From: Franzmannia pantelleriensis
Lineage (GTDB): Bacteria; Pseudomonadota; Gammaproteobacteria; Pseudomonadales; Halomonadaceae
Assembly (NCBI RefSeq): GCF_900102875.1
Contig: NZ_FNGH01000015.1
Location: 81,705 to 115,145 of the forward strand
Direction: 5' to 3'
DNA: 33,441 nt
Position numbers and translations under genes: made by a program. How positions within the stretch are numbered: position 1 is the stretch's first letter; every line of letters begins with the position of its first letter. Under the pieces are notes generated by a model. The model saw only the letters and a list, made by a program, of their open reading frames with translations, did not search any database and was not told the origin of the DNA. Shown here piece after piece: positions 1 through 8,902 of the stretch.

Positions 1-1954
1 TGCCCTCCATCAGGATCGCCGGGCTGTAGAAGAACATGAACGGCACGATAAAGGCCGCCAGCCCGATCTTGAACGAGGTGGTCGAGGTCTCCATGGCGTT
101 GGCCCCGGAGATCCCCGAGGCGGCGTAGGCGGCCAGCGCCACCGGCGGGGTGATCGCCGACATCACCGCGAAGTAGAACACGAAGAAGTGCGCCACCAGC
201 GGCTGGATGCCGATGCCGATCAGGCCCGGCGCGACCACCGAGGCGGCCACCGCATAGGCCGCCGTGGTCGGCATGCCCATGCCCAGCAGGATCGAGATGC
301 ACATGGCGAAGAACAGCGCCAGCAGCTGGCTGACCCCGGCCAGGCCGAGCAGCAGCGACGAGAAGCGCGCGCCGACCCCGGTCAGCGAGATCACCCCGAC
401 GATCAGGCCGGCGCAGGCGCACACCACGATGATCTGGATCGACATGGTGCCGGCCAGCTGCAGTGCCTTGAGGATCGCGCGGATCCCCATCTTGTGCGGC
501 GACAGCCAGCTGACCACCGCCGCCGAGGCGGTCGCCAGGGTACCGGCACGGATCACCGAGTAGCCCATGAACAGCGCGGCGATCAGGATGATGATCGGGG
601 CGAACAGGTAGACCTGCTTGACCAGGCGGCGGAACTGCGGGATCTCGTCCTTGCGCATGCCGCGCATGCCCTTGCGCGCTGCCTCGAAGTCGACCATGCA
701 GTAGACCGACAGGAAGTAGAGCGCGGCGGGAATCAGGGCCGCCACGGCGATCTCGCGGTAGGGGATGCCGGTGATCTCGGCCATGATGAAGGCGCCGGCG
801 CCCATGATCGGCGGCATGATCTGGCCGCCGCTGGAGGCCGCGGCCTCGATCGCCCCGGCGCTGCGCGCCGGATAGCCGACCTTCTTCATCAGCGGGATGG
901 TCAGCGAGCCGGTGGAGACCACGTTACCGGCGCTGGTGCCGTTGATCATGCCCATCAGACCGGAGGCGAAGATCGACACCTTGGCCGGGCCACCGCGGGC
1001 GCGGCCGGCGGCGGCGAAGGCGAAGTTGACGAAGTAGTCGCCGACCTTGGAGGCCTGCAGGAAGGCGGCGAAGATGATGAACAGGATGATATAGGTCGAC
1101 GACACCGCGGTGGTCGGGCCGAGGATCCCGGCGTCGGTATACACCTGGCTGAAGAAGCGCCCCACCGAGAGGCCCGGGTAGCCGAGGAAGCCGGGCAGGT
1201 AGGGCCCGCCCCAGACGTAGAGCAGGAACACCAGCGAAATGATCACCAGCGCATTGCCGGTGACCCGGCGGGTCATCTCGAGAATCAGCAGCGAGCCGGC
1301 GATGGCCGCATAGGAGATGCCCATCGGCGCGAAGGAGGTGCCGGTCGACATGCGCAGCGGGGTGTTGTAGATGACCAGGAAATAACCGGCACTGGCCAGC
1401 GCACAGACCATCAGCACCACATCCGGCAGGGCGCACTTCTCGCGCACCTGGCGGTAGCACCACGACATCACGATGGCGCCGGCGGTGGCCAGGATCAGCG
1501 GGTAGCCGTAGTGCCAGGCCTCGATGTGCGGCTCGATGCGCTGGGCACCGCCCTCGATGGCGCGCCACATCAGGACGGTCTGCAGCAGCGCGTAGAGCGC
1601 CGGCAGCATCAGCAGTCCGGAGACCCAGGTTTGCCAGCGGGGGGCGGCCTGGTGGGTGTCGGCGGCGAAACGGCCGCCGGTGTAGAGGCCGTAGCCGAGA
1701 ATCAAGGCGCCGGCGATGTGGATCACCCGGTACGACCAGGTCTCCATCGGCAGCACGTTGAGGGTGATCAGGTGGAACAGCGAATAGGCCACGGCCAGGC
1801 CGCCGAACAGCGTCCACTGCCAGCCGGCAAACAGCCGACGGTTGGACTCGATGACCTCTTCGTCGACGCCACCGACCACCAGATCCGAGTCATTGTTGTC
1901 GGGCGCCTCATCAGCACCGCGTCCCGCAGGCGGGGTCTTGTCGTTATCGCTCAT
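1..1954 (-). CDS. TAXI-type TRAP transporter fused permease (partial at C-terminus)
   Basis: Fused small plus large membrane subunit (4TM/12TM) of a TAXI-class TRAP transporter, which imports organic acids using an ion gradient. The minus-strand reading gives a hydrophilic acidic N-terminus (MSDNDKTPPAGRGADEA), then many hydrophobic helices. The last part contains the DctM-like stretches MGMINGTSAGNVVSTGS, SGGQIMPPIMGAGAFIM and MGMPTTAAYAVAASVVAPGL. The ATG at 1954 is preceded by GGAGGTGA with a 6-base spacing, an excellent ribosome binding site. 651 codons are visible, and the gene continues beyond the left edge still in membrane sequence (FYSPAILMEG), so the C-terminus is missing. It lies downstream of the cognate binding protein with 136 bases between, which hold a terminator-like hairpin. 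Family assignment is firm; the substrate cannot be told. Confidence 0.93.
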   Translation of the reverse strand, partial: MSDNDKTPPAGRGADEAPDNNDSDLVVGGVDEEVIESNRRLFAGWQWTLFGGLAVAYSLFHLITLNVLPMETWSYRVIHIAGALILGYGLYTGGRFAADTHQAAPRWQTWVSGLLMLPALYALLQTVLMWRAIEGGAQRIEPHIEAWHYGYPLILATAGAIVMSWCYRQVREKCALPDVVLMVCALASAGYFLVIYNTPLRMSTGTSFAPMGISYAAIAGSLLILEMTRRVTGNALVIISLVFLLYVWGGPYLPGFLGYPGLSVGRFFSQVYTDAGILGPTTAVSSTYIILFIIFAAFLQASKVGDYFVNFAFAAAGRARGGPAKVSIFASGLMGMINGTSAGNVVSTGSLTIPLMKKVGYPARSAGAIEAAASSGGQIMPPIMGAGAFIMAEITGIPYREIAVAALIPAALYFLSVYCMVDFEAARKGMRGMRKDEIPQFRRLVKQVYLFAPIIILIAALFMGYSVIRAGTLATASAAVVSWLSPHKMGIRAILKALQLAGTMSIQIIVVCACAGLIVGVISLTGVGARFSSLLLGLAGVSQLLALFFAMCISILLGMGMPTTAAYAVAASVVAPGLIGIGIQPLVAHFFVFYFAVMSAITPPVALAAYAASGISGANAMETSTTSFKIGLAAFIVPFMFFYSPAILMEG

Positions 1955-2032
1955 CAGCGTCACCTCCAGGCATCATGCGACGGCGCTGCCCGTCTTGGCG
2001 TCACTCACCCGACGGCGCATGAGTTCACAATA

Positions 2033-2066
2033 GACAAAATGGCCGCCCACCTCGCGGTGAGCGGCC
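2033..2066 (-). terminator. Attenuator-like hairpin between TAXI binding protein and permease
   Basis: Read on the minus strand, an 11-bp stem (one U-G pair) closes a GCGA tetraloop of GNRA type at 2066-2041. It is followed at once by ATTTTGTC. It begins about 25 bases after the binding-protein stop codon and ends about 79 bases before the permease start. The shape is that of a rho-independent terminator with a short U tract, so partial termination or 3'-end protection of the binding-protein mRNA is likely. Confidence 0.7.
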
Positions 2067-2090
2067 GAGTATCGCAATCAACCCAAGCGC

Positions 2091-3071
2091 TTAGTTGATC
2101 ATGTCGTCATCGATCTCGTAGCCGTTCTCGTTGAACCAGCGTGCGGCACCCGGATGGAACGGCATCACATCGTTGTGCACGACGTTCTCGGGGATGGTAG
2201 TGGCAGCACTGCGGTGCACGTCCATCATCTTGTCGTTGTTCTCCATGGTGATGCGCGTGACTTCGTAGACGAAGTCCTCCGGCAGGTCGCAGCCGGCGAT
2301 AGCGAAGTTCCACATCGACACGGCGCGGGCGTCTTCCTCGAGGGTCTCGTAGGTGTCGGCCGGGATCATGAACTCGGAGACCGGGAAGGCATCGATGGCG
2401 GCCTGCTGCTCTTCTTCGGTGAACTCGATGATATTGACGTCGGTCTGCACCTCGAGCTGGCTGACCGCTGGGATCGGGATGCCCGCAGCGAAGGCGATGA
2501 CGTCGAGCAGGCCATCCTGGAGCTGGCCACCGAGGTCGGTCCAGCCGCCGTTACGGCGCTCGAAGTCGATGCCCAGCTCTTCGAGGATGGCCGGGAAGTA
2601 GGTGTCGGAGGTCGAGCCAGAGGGGCCGAAACCGATGCGCGCGCCGTCAGGAATCTCGGAGATGGCGGTGATCCCGGTATCGGAGAGCGCAGTAATCGAG
2701 AACGGCGTCTCGTACATCGGGAAGATGGCACAGACGTTGTCCATTGGCACGCCCGGCGCCAACGGGCTCTCGCCGTTTACCGCATCGGTGGCCGGCCCCA
2801 TGGTGGCCATGCCGAAGGAGATATCGCCGTTATGGACCAGCGCCAGGTTCTGGGTCGGACCGCCGGTGACTTCACCGCCGCCGGAAATATCGCCCAGTTC
2901 GTCGGCGATCAGGTTGGCCCAGCCGGAGCCGTAGATATAGTAGGTGCCGCCCTGGCTGGCAGTACCCATGGTGAAGCTGGACGGCCAGCCGTCGCGGTCA
3001 GCAACGGCTTGGGTGGCAGTCGCCATCATCACGGTAGCGGCAGCTAGGGGAAGCAGTGCAAATCGTTTCAC
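2091..3071 (-). CDS. TAXI family TRAP transporter solute-binding protein
   Basis: Periplasmic solute receptor of a TAXI-class TRAP importer, 326 residues, the usual family length. Residues 1-25 are a signal peptide (MKRFALLPLAAATVMMATAT, then QAVA before D). The family's N-terminal motif MGTASQGGTYYIYGSG is at 35-50. A second block reads GARIGFGPSGSTSDTY. Start choice: GTG at 3071, because GGAG lies 7 bases upstream and the signal peptide starts exactly here; an upstream start would put about 40 residues before it. It is the first gene of the operon with the fused permease. An AT-rich region with GntR-like dyads lies upstream at 3131-3157. The ligand is unknown; the family includes glutamate, C4 and C5 acid and uncharacterised receptors. 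Confidence 0.93.
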   Translation of the reverse strand: MKRFALLPLAAATVMMATATQAVADRDGWPSSFTMGTASQGGTYYIYGSGWANLIADELGDISGGGEVTGGPTQNLALVHNGDISFGMATMGPATDAVNGESPLAPGVPMDNVCAIFPMYETPFSITALSDTGITAISEIPDGARIGFGPSGSTSDTYFPAILEELGIDFERRNGGWTDLGGQLQDGLLDVIAFAAGIPIPAVSQLEVQTDVNIIEFTEEEQQAAIDAFPVSEFMIPADTYETLEEDARAVSMWNFAIAGCDLPEDFVYEVTRITMENNDKMMDVHRSAATTIPENVVHNDVMPFHPGAARWFNENGYEIDDDMIN

Positions 3072-3130
3072 AAGCGTACTCCAGTTGTTGTTTTGCGGGA
3101 TGCAGTGTCTGCGGAGGCAAAATCCAATTA

Positions 3131-3157
3131 ATTGTACAAGTCTTTGTAAATGTACAA
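3131..3157 (-). promoter_or_regulatory. Candidate GntR-type operator/promoter of the TAXI operon
   Basis: Two dyads lie side by side in the only AT-rich part of this intergenic region: TTGTACAA at 3132-3139 (perfect 8-bp palindrome) and TTGTA-N4-TACAA at 3144-3157. On the minus strand the first overlaps TACAAT, a good -10 match, about 60 bases upstream of the GTG start. TNGT...ACNA dyads are typical of FCD-type GntR repressors. The regulator is not identified here. Confidence 0.45.
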
Positions 3158-3343
3158 CATCTAGCGTAGCGGCGCAGAAAGCCCGGTGCAAAGCGTCAGG
3201 GAGTTTTTGCGACTAATGGATTAGGGCGCTTCGCCACCGAGGCGTCCGCATGACAGCCGCGCTCATAAGCGGTGATCCAGACACTGCAGCCAACGCCTCC
3301 AGACGCTATCATCGAGCCTTCGTGTCACCGTCCAGGAGCCACC

Positions 3344-4603
3344 GTGAAGCTGATCCACACCGCCGACTGGCACCTCGGCCAGAGTTTCCACGGTCAGGAG
3401 CGCCACGCCGAGCATCGCGCCTTCCTGACCTGGCTGCTCGACACCCTCGTCGCACGCCAGGCCGATGCCCTGCTGGTGGCAGGCGACCTGTTCGATGTGG
3501 TCAACCCCTCACTGCGCGCCCAGGAGCTGCTCTACGACTTCATCGTGTCCGCTCACCAGCGGCTGCCGATGCTCGATATCGTACTGATCGCCGGCAACCA
3601 CGATAGCGGCAACCGCATCGAGCTCCCGGCAGCGCTGATGAAACGTCTGCGCACCCACGCCCTGGGCCGGGTGAGCTGGCTGGATGACGGCACCCTCGAC
3701 GCCGAGCACCTGTTGGTGCCGCTCACCGATGGCGACGGCGTAACCTGCGCCTGGTGTCTGGCGCTGCCCTTTCTGCGTCCCGCCGAGGTCACCGGTGGTG
3801 CAGCCGACGCGGCAGCCCCAGAGAACGCGCGCAACGACTATGTGGCCGGCATCGAACGGGTGCACCAGCAGTTGATTGCTGCAGCCCGCGACAAGCGCCA
3901 GCCCGGCCAGGCGCTGGTGGCCATGAGCCACGCCCACCTGCACGGCGCGGCGGTGTCGGAAGCCAGCGAGCGGCCCATCGTGATCGGCGGCGAAGAGTCG
4001 ATCCCGGCGTCGCTGTTCCCCACCGAGATCGCCTATGTTGCCCTCGGCCATCTGCACCGCGCCCAGCAGGTCGGCGAGGCGCGCATCCGCTACAGCGGCA
4101 GCCCCCTGCCGCTGGACTTCAGCGAGGTCGACTACCCCCACCAGGTGGTCGAGGTCACCCTCGACGGCGACAGTCTGACGGCCAGCGAGGCGATTCGCGT
4201 GCCGCGCCCGGTAGCCATGCTGCGCATCGGCCCGGCGCCCCTTGAAAAGGTGCTCGCCGAACTAGAAGCCCTGGAGGATGACCCTGCGCTGGCCCGGGAG
4301 CGCTGGCCCTGGCTGGAGGTACGCGTCGAGCTCGAGGCGCCGATTCCCGACCTGCGCGCCCAGGTAGACGCCGCCCTGGACGGCAAATCCCTGCGCCTGC
4401 TGCGGCTCGAGCGACGCCTGCCACGGGTCGCCGAGCAGGCCGACACGGCACGGGTCGACCTCGAGAGCCTGGGACCACGCAAGCTCTTCGAGCGCACCTG
4501 GCAAGCGCGCTGGGGCGAGCCCCCCGGCGAGGCGGTGATGGCCGACCTCGACCAGCTGCTGCAGGAGGTGCTGGATAGCGACGACGAGGAGCCACGGCCA
4601 TGA
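3344..4603 (+). CDS. sbcD: SbcD, nuclease subunit of SbcCD
   Basis: Mre11-type metallophosphoesterase, the nuclease of the SbcCD complex, which cuts DNA hairpins and ends at stalled or palindromic DNA. 419 residues against about 400 in E. coli. Phosphoesterase motifs in order: D8-W-H10, GDLFD at 47-51, GNHDS at 84-88, SHAHLHG near 194 and GHLHRAQ near 233, giving the full two-metal site. The GTG at 3344 is chosen because AGGAG lies 5 bases upstream and MKLIHTADWHLG is the conserved family N-terminus; the upstream ATG at 3272 adds unrelated residues. It overlaps sbcC by ATGA, so translation is coupled. It is divergent from the TAXI operon. Confidence 0.97.
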   Translation: MKLIHTADWHLGQSFHGQERHAEHRAFLTWLLDTLVARQADALLVAGDLFDVVNPSLRAQELLYDFIVSAHQRLPMLDIVLIAGNHDSGNRIELPAALMKRLRTHALGRVSWLDDGTLDAEHLLVPLTDGDGVTCAWCLALPFLRPAEVTGGAADAAAPENARNDYVAGIERVHQQLIAAARDKRQPGQALVAMSHAHLHGAAVSEASERPIVIGGEESIPASLFPTEIAYVALGHLHRAQQVGEARIRYSGSPLPLDFSEVDYPHQVVEVTLDGDSLTASEAIRVPRPVAMLRIGPAPLEKVLAELEALEDDPALARERWPWLEVRVELEAPIPDLRAQVDAALDGKSLRLLRLERRLPRVAEQADTARVDLESLGPRKLFERTWQARWGEPPGEAVMADLDQLLQEVLDSDDEEPRP

Positions 4604-7600
4604 AGATCCTCGCCCTGCGCCTCGCCAACCTGGCCTCGCTGCCCGGCCCCCTCGAGCTCGACTTCACCGCCGCGCCGCTGCGCGACGCCGGGCTGTTTGC
4701 CATCACCGGTCCTACCGGGGCCGGCAAAAGCACCCTGCTCGATGCGCTGTGCCTGGCGCTCTACGGCAGCACCCCGCGGCTGCGCCAGGCGCCAGTGCGC
4801 GACGCCTCGCTGCCCGACGTGGAGGGCGAAACGCTCAACACCGCCGACCCGCGAACGCTGCTGCGCCGCGGTACCGCTAGCGGCCATGCCGAGGTCGACT
4901 TTCTCGGCCGCGACGGGCGCCGCTACCGCGCCCGCTGGGCGGTGCGTCGCGCCCGCGAGAAGGCCAGCGGGCGCCTGCAGGCCGCCGAGCAGTCGCTGCG
5001 CGACCTCGACGACGACCGCCTGCTGACCACCCAGAAACGCGAGTTCGACCGCCTGCTTCCCGAGCGCCTGGGTCTCAGCTTCGACCAGTTCACCCGCGCC
5101 GTACTGCTGGCCCAGAGCGAGTTCGCCGCCTTCCTCAAGGCTGATGACAACGAGCGCAGCGACCTGCTCGAACGCCTCACCGGCACCGCCGAGTACTCGC
5201 AGATCTCGATTGCCGCCTACCGCCGCGCCCATCACGCCAAGCAGGCTGTCGATGCCCTGCAAGCGCGGCTCGCCGACGACCTGCCCGCCGAGCCCGAGGC
5301 CCGTGCCGTGCTCGAGCGTACCGCCGAGGCCACCCAGCAAGCGCTTACTCACCTGCAAAACCAGGCAGAGTCGCTCCAGGCCCGGCAGCGCTGGCACGAT
5401 GACGACGACCGCCTGCAACAGGCCCATCGCCAAGGTCTGGCGCAACAGCAGTCGGCCGAAGCGGCATGGCAGGCGCTCGCCCAGCAGCGCGCCGACCGCG
5501 AGTGGCGCCAACTGATCGCCCCGCGCCGCCACGCACTCGCCCGTCAGGCCGCGCTACCCGGCGAGATCGCCACCCTAGAGGCGACCCACGCCGAGACGCA
5601 ACAGGCGCTGGACGCGGCGCACAGCGAACAGAGCAACGCCGCCACGACACTCTCGCAGGCCGAGCAAGCGCTTACTGACGCCAGTAACGCCCGCCGCCAG
5701 GCCGACCCCGCGCTGAGCGAGGCCCGCGAACAGGCCCAGCGGCTGGCCACCCTGGACAAGCAGCTCGCCGATCTGGACACGACCCGCCAGCAGCAGCAGA
5801 CCCGGGCCGACGCCCTCGCCGAAGCGTACCGCCAGGCCAGTCAGTCCCAGCAGGCTCGCCAGCGCCAGCGCGACGACTGGCAGGCGGCGCTCAAGCGGTT
5901 GGTAGGCACTCACTCGCGCCTGGACGAGGCTCGCCAGGCCGCGCAGCAGGCCCACGACAACGCCGCCCAGCGTCAGCTGGCACTCGGCGAACTGACCAGC
6001 CGCTGGCAGGAGTTCGGCCGCACCCACCTCGCCCAGCATCGGCTCGCCGAGCAGATACAGACGCACCAGGCGAGCCGCGATCAGCTGCTCACCGATGGCC
6101 AGGCCGCGCGCCAGCGTCTCGACCAGGCCGAGGGTCATCTCGCGAGCGTCAGCGCACTGATCGAACGCAGCCGCGCCGTGCGCAGCGACAGCGTGGCGCG
6201 ACTGCGCGAGAACCTGCAGCAAGGCGAGCCCTGCCCGGTATGCGGCGGACGCGACCACCCCTGGCGCCAGCAACCGCCCGCGACGCCAGAGGCCGCTCAG
6301 CTCGCCGCCCAGGAAGCGGAAGAGGCGCGCCAGCTGAGTGACGCCCGACAGGCGCGCGACACCGCCCAGCAGCAGTGCGACAGCCTGCTCGGTGAGTATC
6401 GCGCCGTAGAGGCCGCCCTCGCCCAGGGTCTAAAGGAGCAGGACGAGACCGATCGCCGTCTGGCCAGCGCCCGCTCGGCGCTGGAAGAGCATCCGCTGTA
6501 CGCCGAACTGGCCGCCGTCAGCGAGGCCGAGCGCGACGCCTGGCTGCACGCCCAGCGAGACACCAGCGAGACGCGCCGCCAGCGCGAGCGCCAGATCCTC
6601 GATCAGCTGGCTCATGCCGAGGCCGAACTGGCACCGCTCGAGGAGGCCCTCACTCAAGGGAAGCTGACGCTGACCCGTCTGGAAGCCGAAAAGGCCAGCG
6701 CCGACAAGCAGCTGGCCGACGTAACACAGCAGCTGCCGCCGCTACGCGAGCAGCGCGAGTCGCTGGCCCAGGAGCTGGCCGAGCGGCTCGGCGATCACCC
6801 CACGCCGGACGCCTGGCAGCAGCAGCTCGACGCCCGCCAGGAGAGCGCCCGCCAGGCCCGCGACCAAGCACTCGCCAAGCAGCATAGCGCCGAGCAGACA
6901 CGCCAGCGGCTCGATCAGCAGGTGACCTACGCAGCTGAGCAGCTCGACAGGCTGCGACAGGAGCAGGCCTCGCTCAATCAGGAACTCGACACCTGGCGCA
7001 GCGCTCACCCCAAGCTGGACGACGCCACCCTCACGCGGCTTCTGGCGCAGCACGACGACGACGCCCGCGCCGAGGAGCAGCGCATCGGGGCCGCCGACCA
7101 GGCCCGCCAGCATGCCGCCGCCACCCTCGCCGAGCGGCGCCTGGCACTGCTCGACCATCGCCATGGCCAGAACCTGATCGACGACGAGACTGAAGATGAA
7201 GGAGAGAGCGCCCTGCTGACGACGGCCACCGAGGCCGAGATCCAGCGGCGCCGCAAGGCGCTCGATGACACCCAGGCAACCCTCGAACCGAGGCTAAATG
7301 CCGCCCAGCAAGAGCGCGATGACGCCCTGCACGCCCTGCGCGACGATGACCGCCGCCGCGAGCGGCAGCAGGCCGGCCAGCGCGAACTGGACGCCGCACG
7401 CGCCGAATACCGCCGCTGGGGTCAGATCAGCGAGCTGATCGGCTCCGCCGACGGCAAGCTGTTCCGACGTATCGCCCAGGCCTATAACCTCGAGCAGCTG
7501 CTGGAGCACGCCAACCTGCATCTCAACGGGCTGAGCCGCCGCTACCGCCTGGTGCGTGGCGGTTCGCCGCTGGGCCTGCTGGTCGAAGACCACGACATGG

Positions 7601-7914
7601 CCGACGAGCGGCGCTCGGTGCACTCGCTCTCCGGCGGCGAGACCTTTCTGGTCTCGCTGGCGCTGGCCCTGGGGCTCGCCTCCATGGCCTCCGGCGAGCT
7701 GGTGATCGAGTCGCTGTTCATCGACGAAGGCTTCGGCAGCCTCGACCCTCAGTCACTGGCGCTGGCCATGGAAGCCCTCGACGGCCTACAGGCGCTGGGC
7801 CGTCGCGTCGGCGTGATCTCCCACGTGCAGGAGATGCACGAACGCATCCCGGTACAGATCCAGGTCGAGCCACTGGGCAACGGCACCAGCCGGGCCAGGC
7901 TGGTCAACACATGA
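4600..7914 (+). CDS. sbcC: SbcC, SMC-like ATPase subunit of SbcCD
   Basis: Rad50/SMC-type ATPase partner of SbcD, 1104 residues (E. coli about 1048). Walker A GPTGAGKS is at 37-44. Two very long Gln/Ala/Glu/Arg-rich coiled coils flank a zinc hook, CPVCGGRDHPW, whose CxxC starts near residue 545. The C-terminal lobe has the ABC signature SLSGGETFLVS near 1009 and Walker B with D-loop (SLFIDEGFGSLDP) near 1038. All parts needed for ATP-driven dimerisation are present. The ATG overlaps the sbcD stop (ATGA). It is followed after 46 bases by an exported hydrolase. The large number of Gln codons and repeats in the coiled coil give long open frames on the other strand, which are not genes. Confidence 0.97.
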   Translation: MKILALRLANLASLPGPLELDFTAAPLRDAGLFAITGPTGAGKSTLLDALCLALYGSTPRLRQAPVRDASLPDVEGETLNTADPRTLLRRGTASGHAEVDFLGRDGRRYRARWAVRRAREKASGRLQAAEQSLRDLDDDRLLTTQKREFDRLLPERLGLSFDQFTRAVLLAQSEFAAFLKADDNERSDLLERLTGTAEYSQISIAAYRRAHHAKQAVDALQARLADDLPAEPEARAVLERTAEATQQALTHLQNQAESLQARQRWHDDDDRLQQAHRQGLAQQQSAEAAWQALAQQRADREWRQLIAPRRHALARQAALPGEIATLEATHAETQQALDAAHSEQSNAATTLSQAEQALTDASNARRQADPALSEAREQAQRLATLDKQLADLDTTRQQQQTRADALAEAYRQASQSQQARQRQRDDWQAALKRLVGTHSRLDEARQAAQQAHDNAAQRQLALGELTSRWQEFGRTHLAQHRLAEQIQTHQASRDQLLTDGQAARQRLDQAEGHLASVSALIERSRAVRSDSVARLRENLQQGEPCPVCGGRDHPWRQQPPATPEAAQLAAQEAEEARQLSDARQARDTAQQQCDSLLGEYRAVEAALAQGLKEQDETDRRLASARSALEEHPLYAELAAVSEAERDAWLHAQRDTSETRRQRERQILDQLAHAEAELAPLEEALTQGKLTLTRLEAEKASADKQLADVTQQLPPLREQRESLAQELAERLGDHPTPDAWQQQLDARQESARQARDQALAKQHSAEQTRQRLDQQVTYAAEQLDRLRQEQASLNQELDTWRSAHPKLDDATLTRLLAQHDDDARAEEQRIGAADQARQHAAATLAERRLALLDHRHGQNLIDDETEDEGESALLTTATEAEIQRRRKALDDTQATLEPRLNAAQQERDDALHALRDDDRRRERQQAGQRELDAARAEYRRWGQISELIGSADGKLFRRIAQAYNLEQLLEHANLHLNGLSRRYRLVRGGSPLGLLVEDHDMADERRSVHSLSGGETFLVSLALALGLASMASGELVIESLFIDEGFGSLDPQSLALAMEALDGLQALGRRVGVISHVQEMHERIPVQIQVEPLGNGTSRARLVNT

Positions 7915-7960
7915 CTCACATCTATGCTGCAAGGGTCACCAACACGCGAGGGAGGTCATC

Positions 7961-8830
7961 ATGAGCAGAGTTGCAGTATACGGCGCGGGTCTGTTGCTGC
8001 TGCTGGCGTTTGCCGCCCAAGTGCTGGCGGCCGAGGTCAACTGGCCGCGCATGGCCGACTCGGCGGACGGCGTGCCGATTGCCTACGAGGTGCAGGGCAG
8101 CGGCGAGCCGACGCTGGTCTTCATCCATGGCTGGAGCGGCGACGGGCGCTACTGGCGCGGGCAACTGCCGCACTTTGCTCAGCGCCATCGCGTGGTGACG
8201 GTCGACCTTGCCGGACATGGCCACTCTGGCCAGGGGCGCGAGGCCTACACCCTGCCGGCCTTCGGCGAGGACGTGAAGGCGGTACTGGACGACCTGGAGG
8301 TGGAGCAAGCGATCCTGGTCGGCCACTCCATGGGCGGGCCGGTCAGCGTCGAAGCGGCCCACCTGATGCCCGAGCGCGTCATCGGCATCATCGGCGTCGA
8401 CACCTTCCACGACGTGGCCGCGGACGTCAGCGAGGAGCAGCGCGACGAACTGCTGGAACCGCTCCAGCAGGACTTCGCCCCGGCCGCACGCCAGTTCGTG
8501 GCCTCAATGTTCAGCGACGGCACCGATGCCACGCTACGCGACTGGGTCGTGCAGGATATGGCTGCCGCATCGCCCGAGGTGGCGATTAGCGCCATGCAGG
8601 AGATGCTGTCGCGGCATGCCGATGGCGAAGCGGCCCAGCAGTTCGCAGCGCTGACCTTCCCTGTGGTGGCCATCAATGCCGACCTGTGGCCTACCGACAT
8701 CGACGCCAACCGCCAGCTGTTGCCGGAGTTCGACGCCGTGATCATGGAGGATAGCGACCACTTCCTGCACATGGCCAAGCCGGCGGCCTTCAACCGTGAG
8801 CTGGAGCGGATGATCGGCACGCCACCATGA
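7961..8830 (+). CDS. Exported alpha/beta fold hydrolase
   Basis: 289-residue alpha/beta hydrolase with an N-terminal signal peptide (YGAGLLLLLAFAAQVLAA, residues 7-24), so probably periplasmic. Oxyanion motif HGWSGDG begins at 56. The nucleophile elbow GHSMGG places Ser123. The catalytic acid is probably the Asp in INADLWPTD (about 243-251), and the His lies in EDSDHFLHM near 265. The ATG at 7961 has GGGAGG 6 bases upstream. It is 46 bases after sbcC on the same strand and may be cotranscribed, though no functional link is known. The substrate is unknown: esterase, lactonase and C-C hydrolases all share this fold. A long hairpin after the stop probably ends the transcript. Confidence 0.85.
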   Translation: MSRVAVYGAGLLLLLAFAAQVLAAEVNWPRMADSADGVPIAYEVQGSGEPTLVFIHGWSGDGRYWRGQLPHFAQRHRVVTVDLAGHGHSGQGREAYTLPAFGEDVKAVLDDLEVEQAILVGHSMGGPVSVEAAHLMPERVIGIIGVDTFHDVAADVSEEQRDELLEPLQQDFAPAARQFVASMFSDGTDATLRDWVVQDMAAASPEVAISAMQEMLSRHADGEAAQQFAALTFPVVAINADLWPTDIDANRQLLPEFDAVIMEDSDHFLHMAKPAAFNRELERMIGTPP

Positions 8831-8846
8831 GCCTCAACGCCACCAT

Positions 8847-8885
8847 GCGGGCGAGGTTGGTAAACACTTGACCGACCTCGCCCGC
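8847..8885. terminator. Long hairpin between convergent genes
   Basis: A 15-bp inverted repeat (one U-G pair in the plus-strand RNA) with a 9-base loop; the arms begin GCGGGCGAGG and end CCTCGCCCGC. It lies between the stop of the hydrolase (8830) and the stop of the convergent glutamate dehydrogenase (8903). There is no U tract on either strand, so it may stop or protect both transcripts rather than act as a classic terminator. Confidence 0.6.
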
Positions 8886-8902
8886 GCCACAGGTGAAGCC
8901 GT

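Noticed and set aside
188-2098. 636-residue open frame on the plus strand over the TAXI permease
   Set aside because: It is Asp/His/Arg/Gly-rich low-complexity sequence typical of the antisense of a GC-rich gene. The minus strand encodes a clear membrane protein with a good start.
4132-5532. 466-residue minus-strand open frame over sbcD/sbcC
   Set aside because: Antisense of a Gln/Ala-rich coiled-coil gene; no domain, and no reason to have two coding strands.
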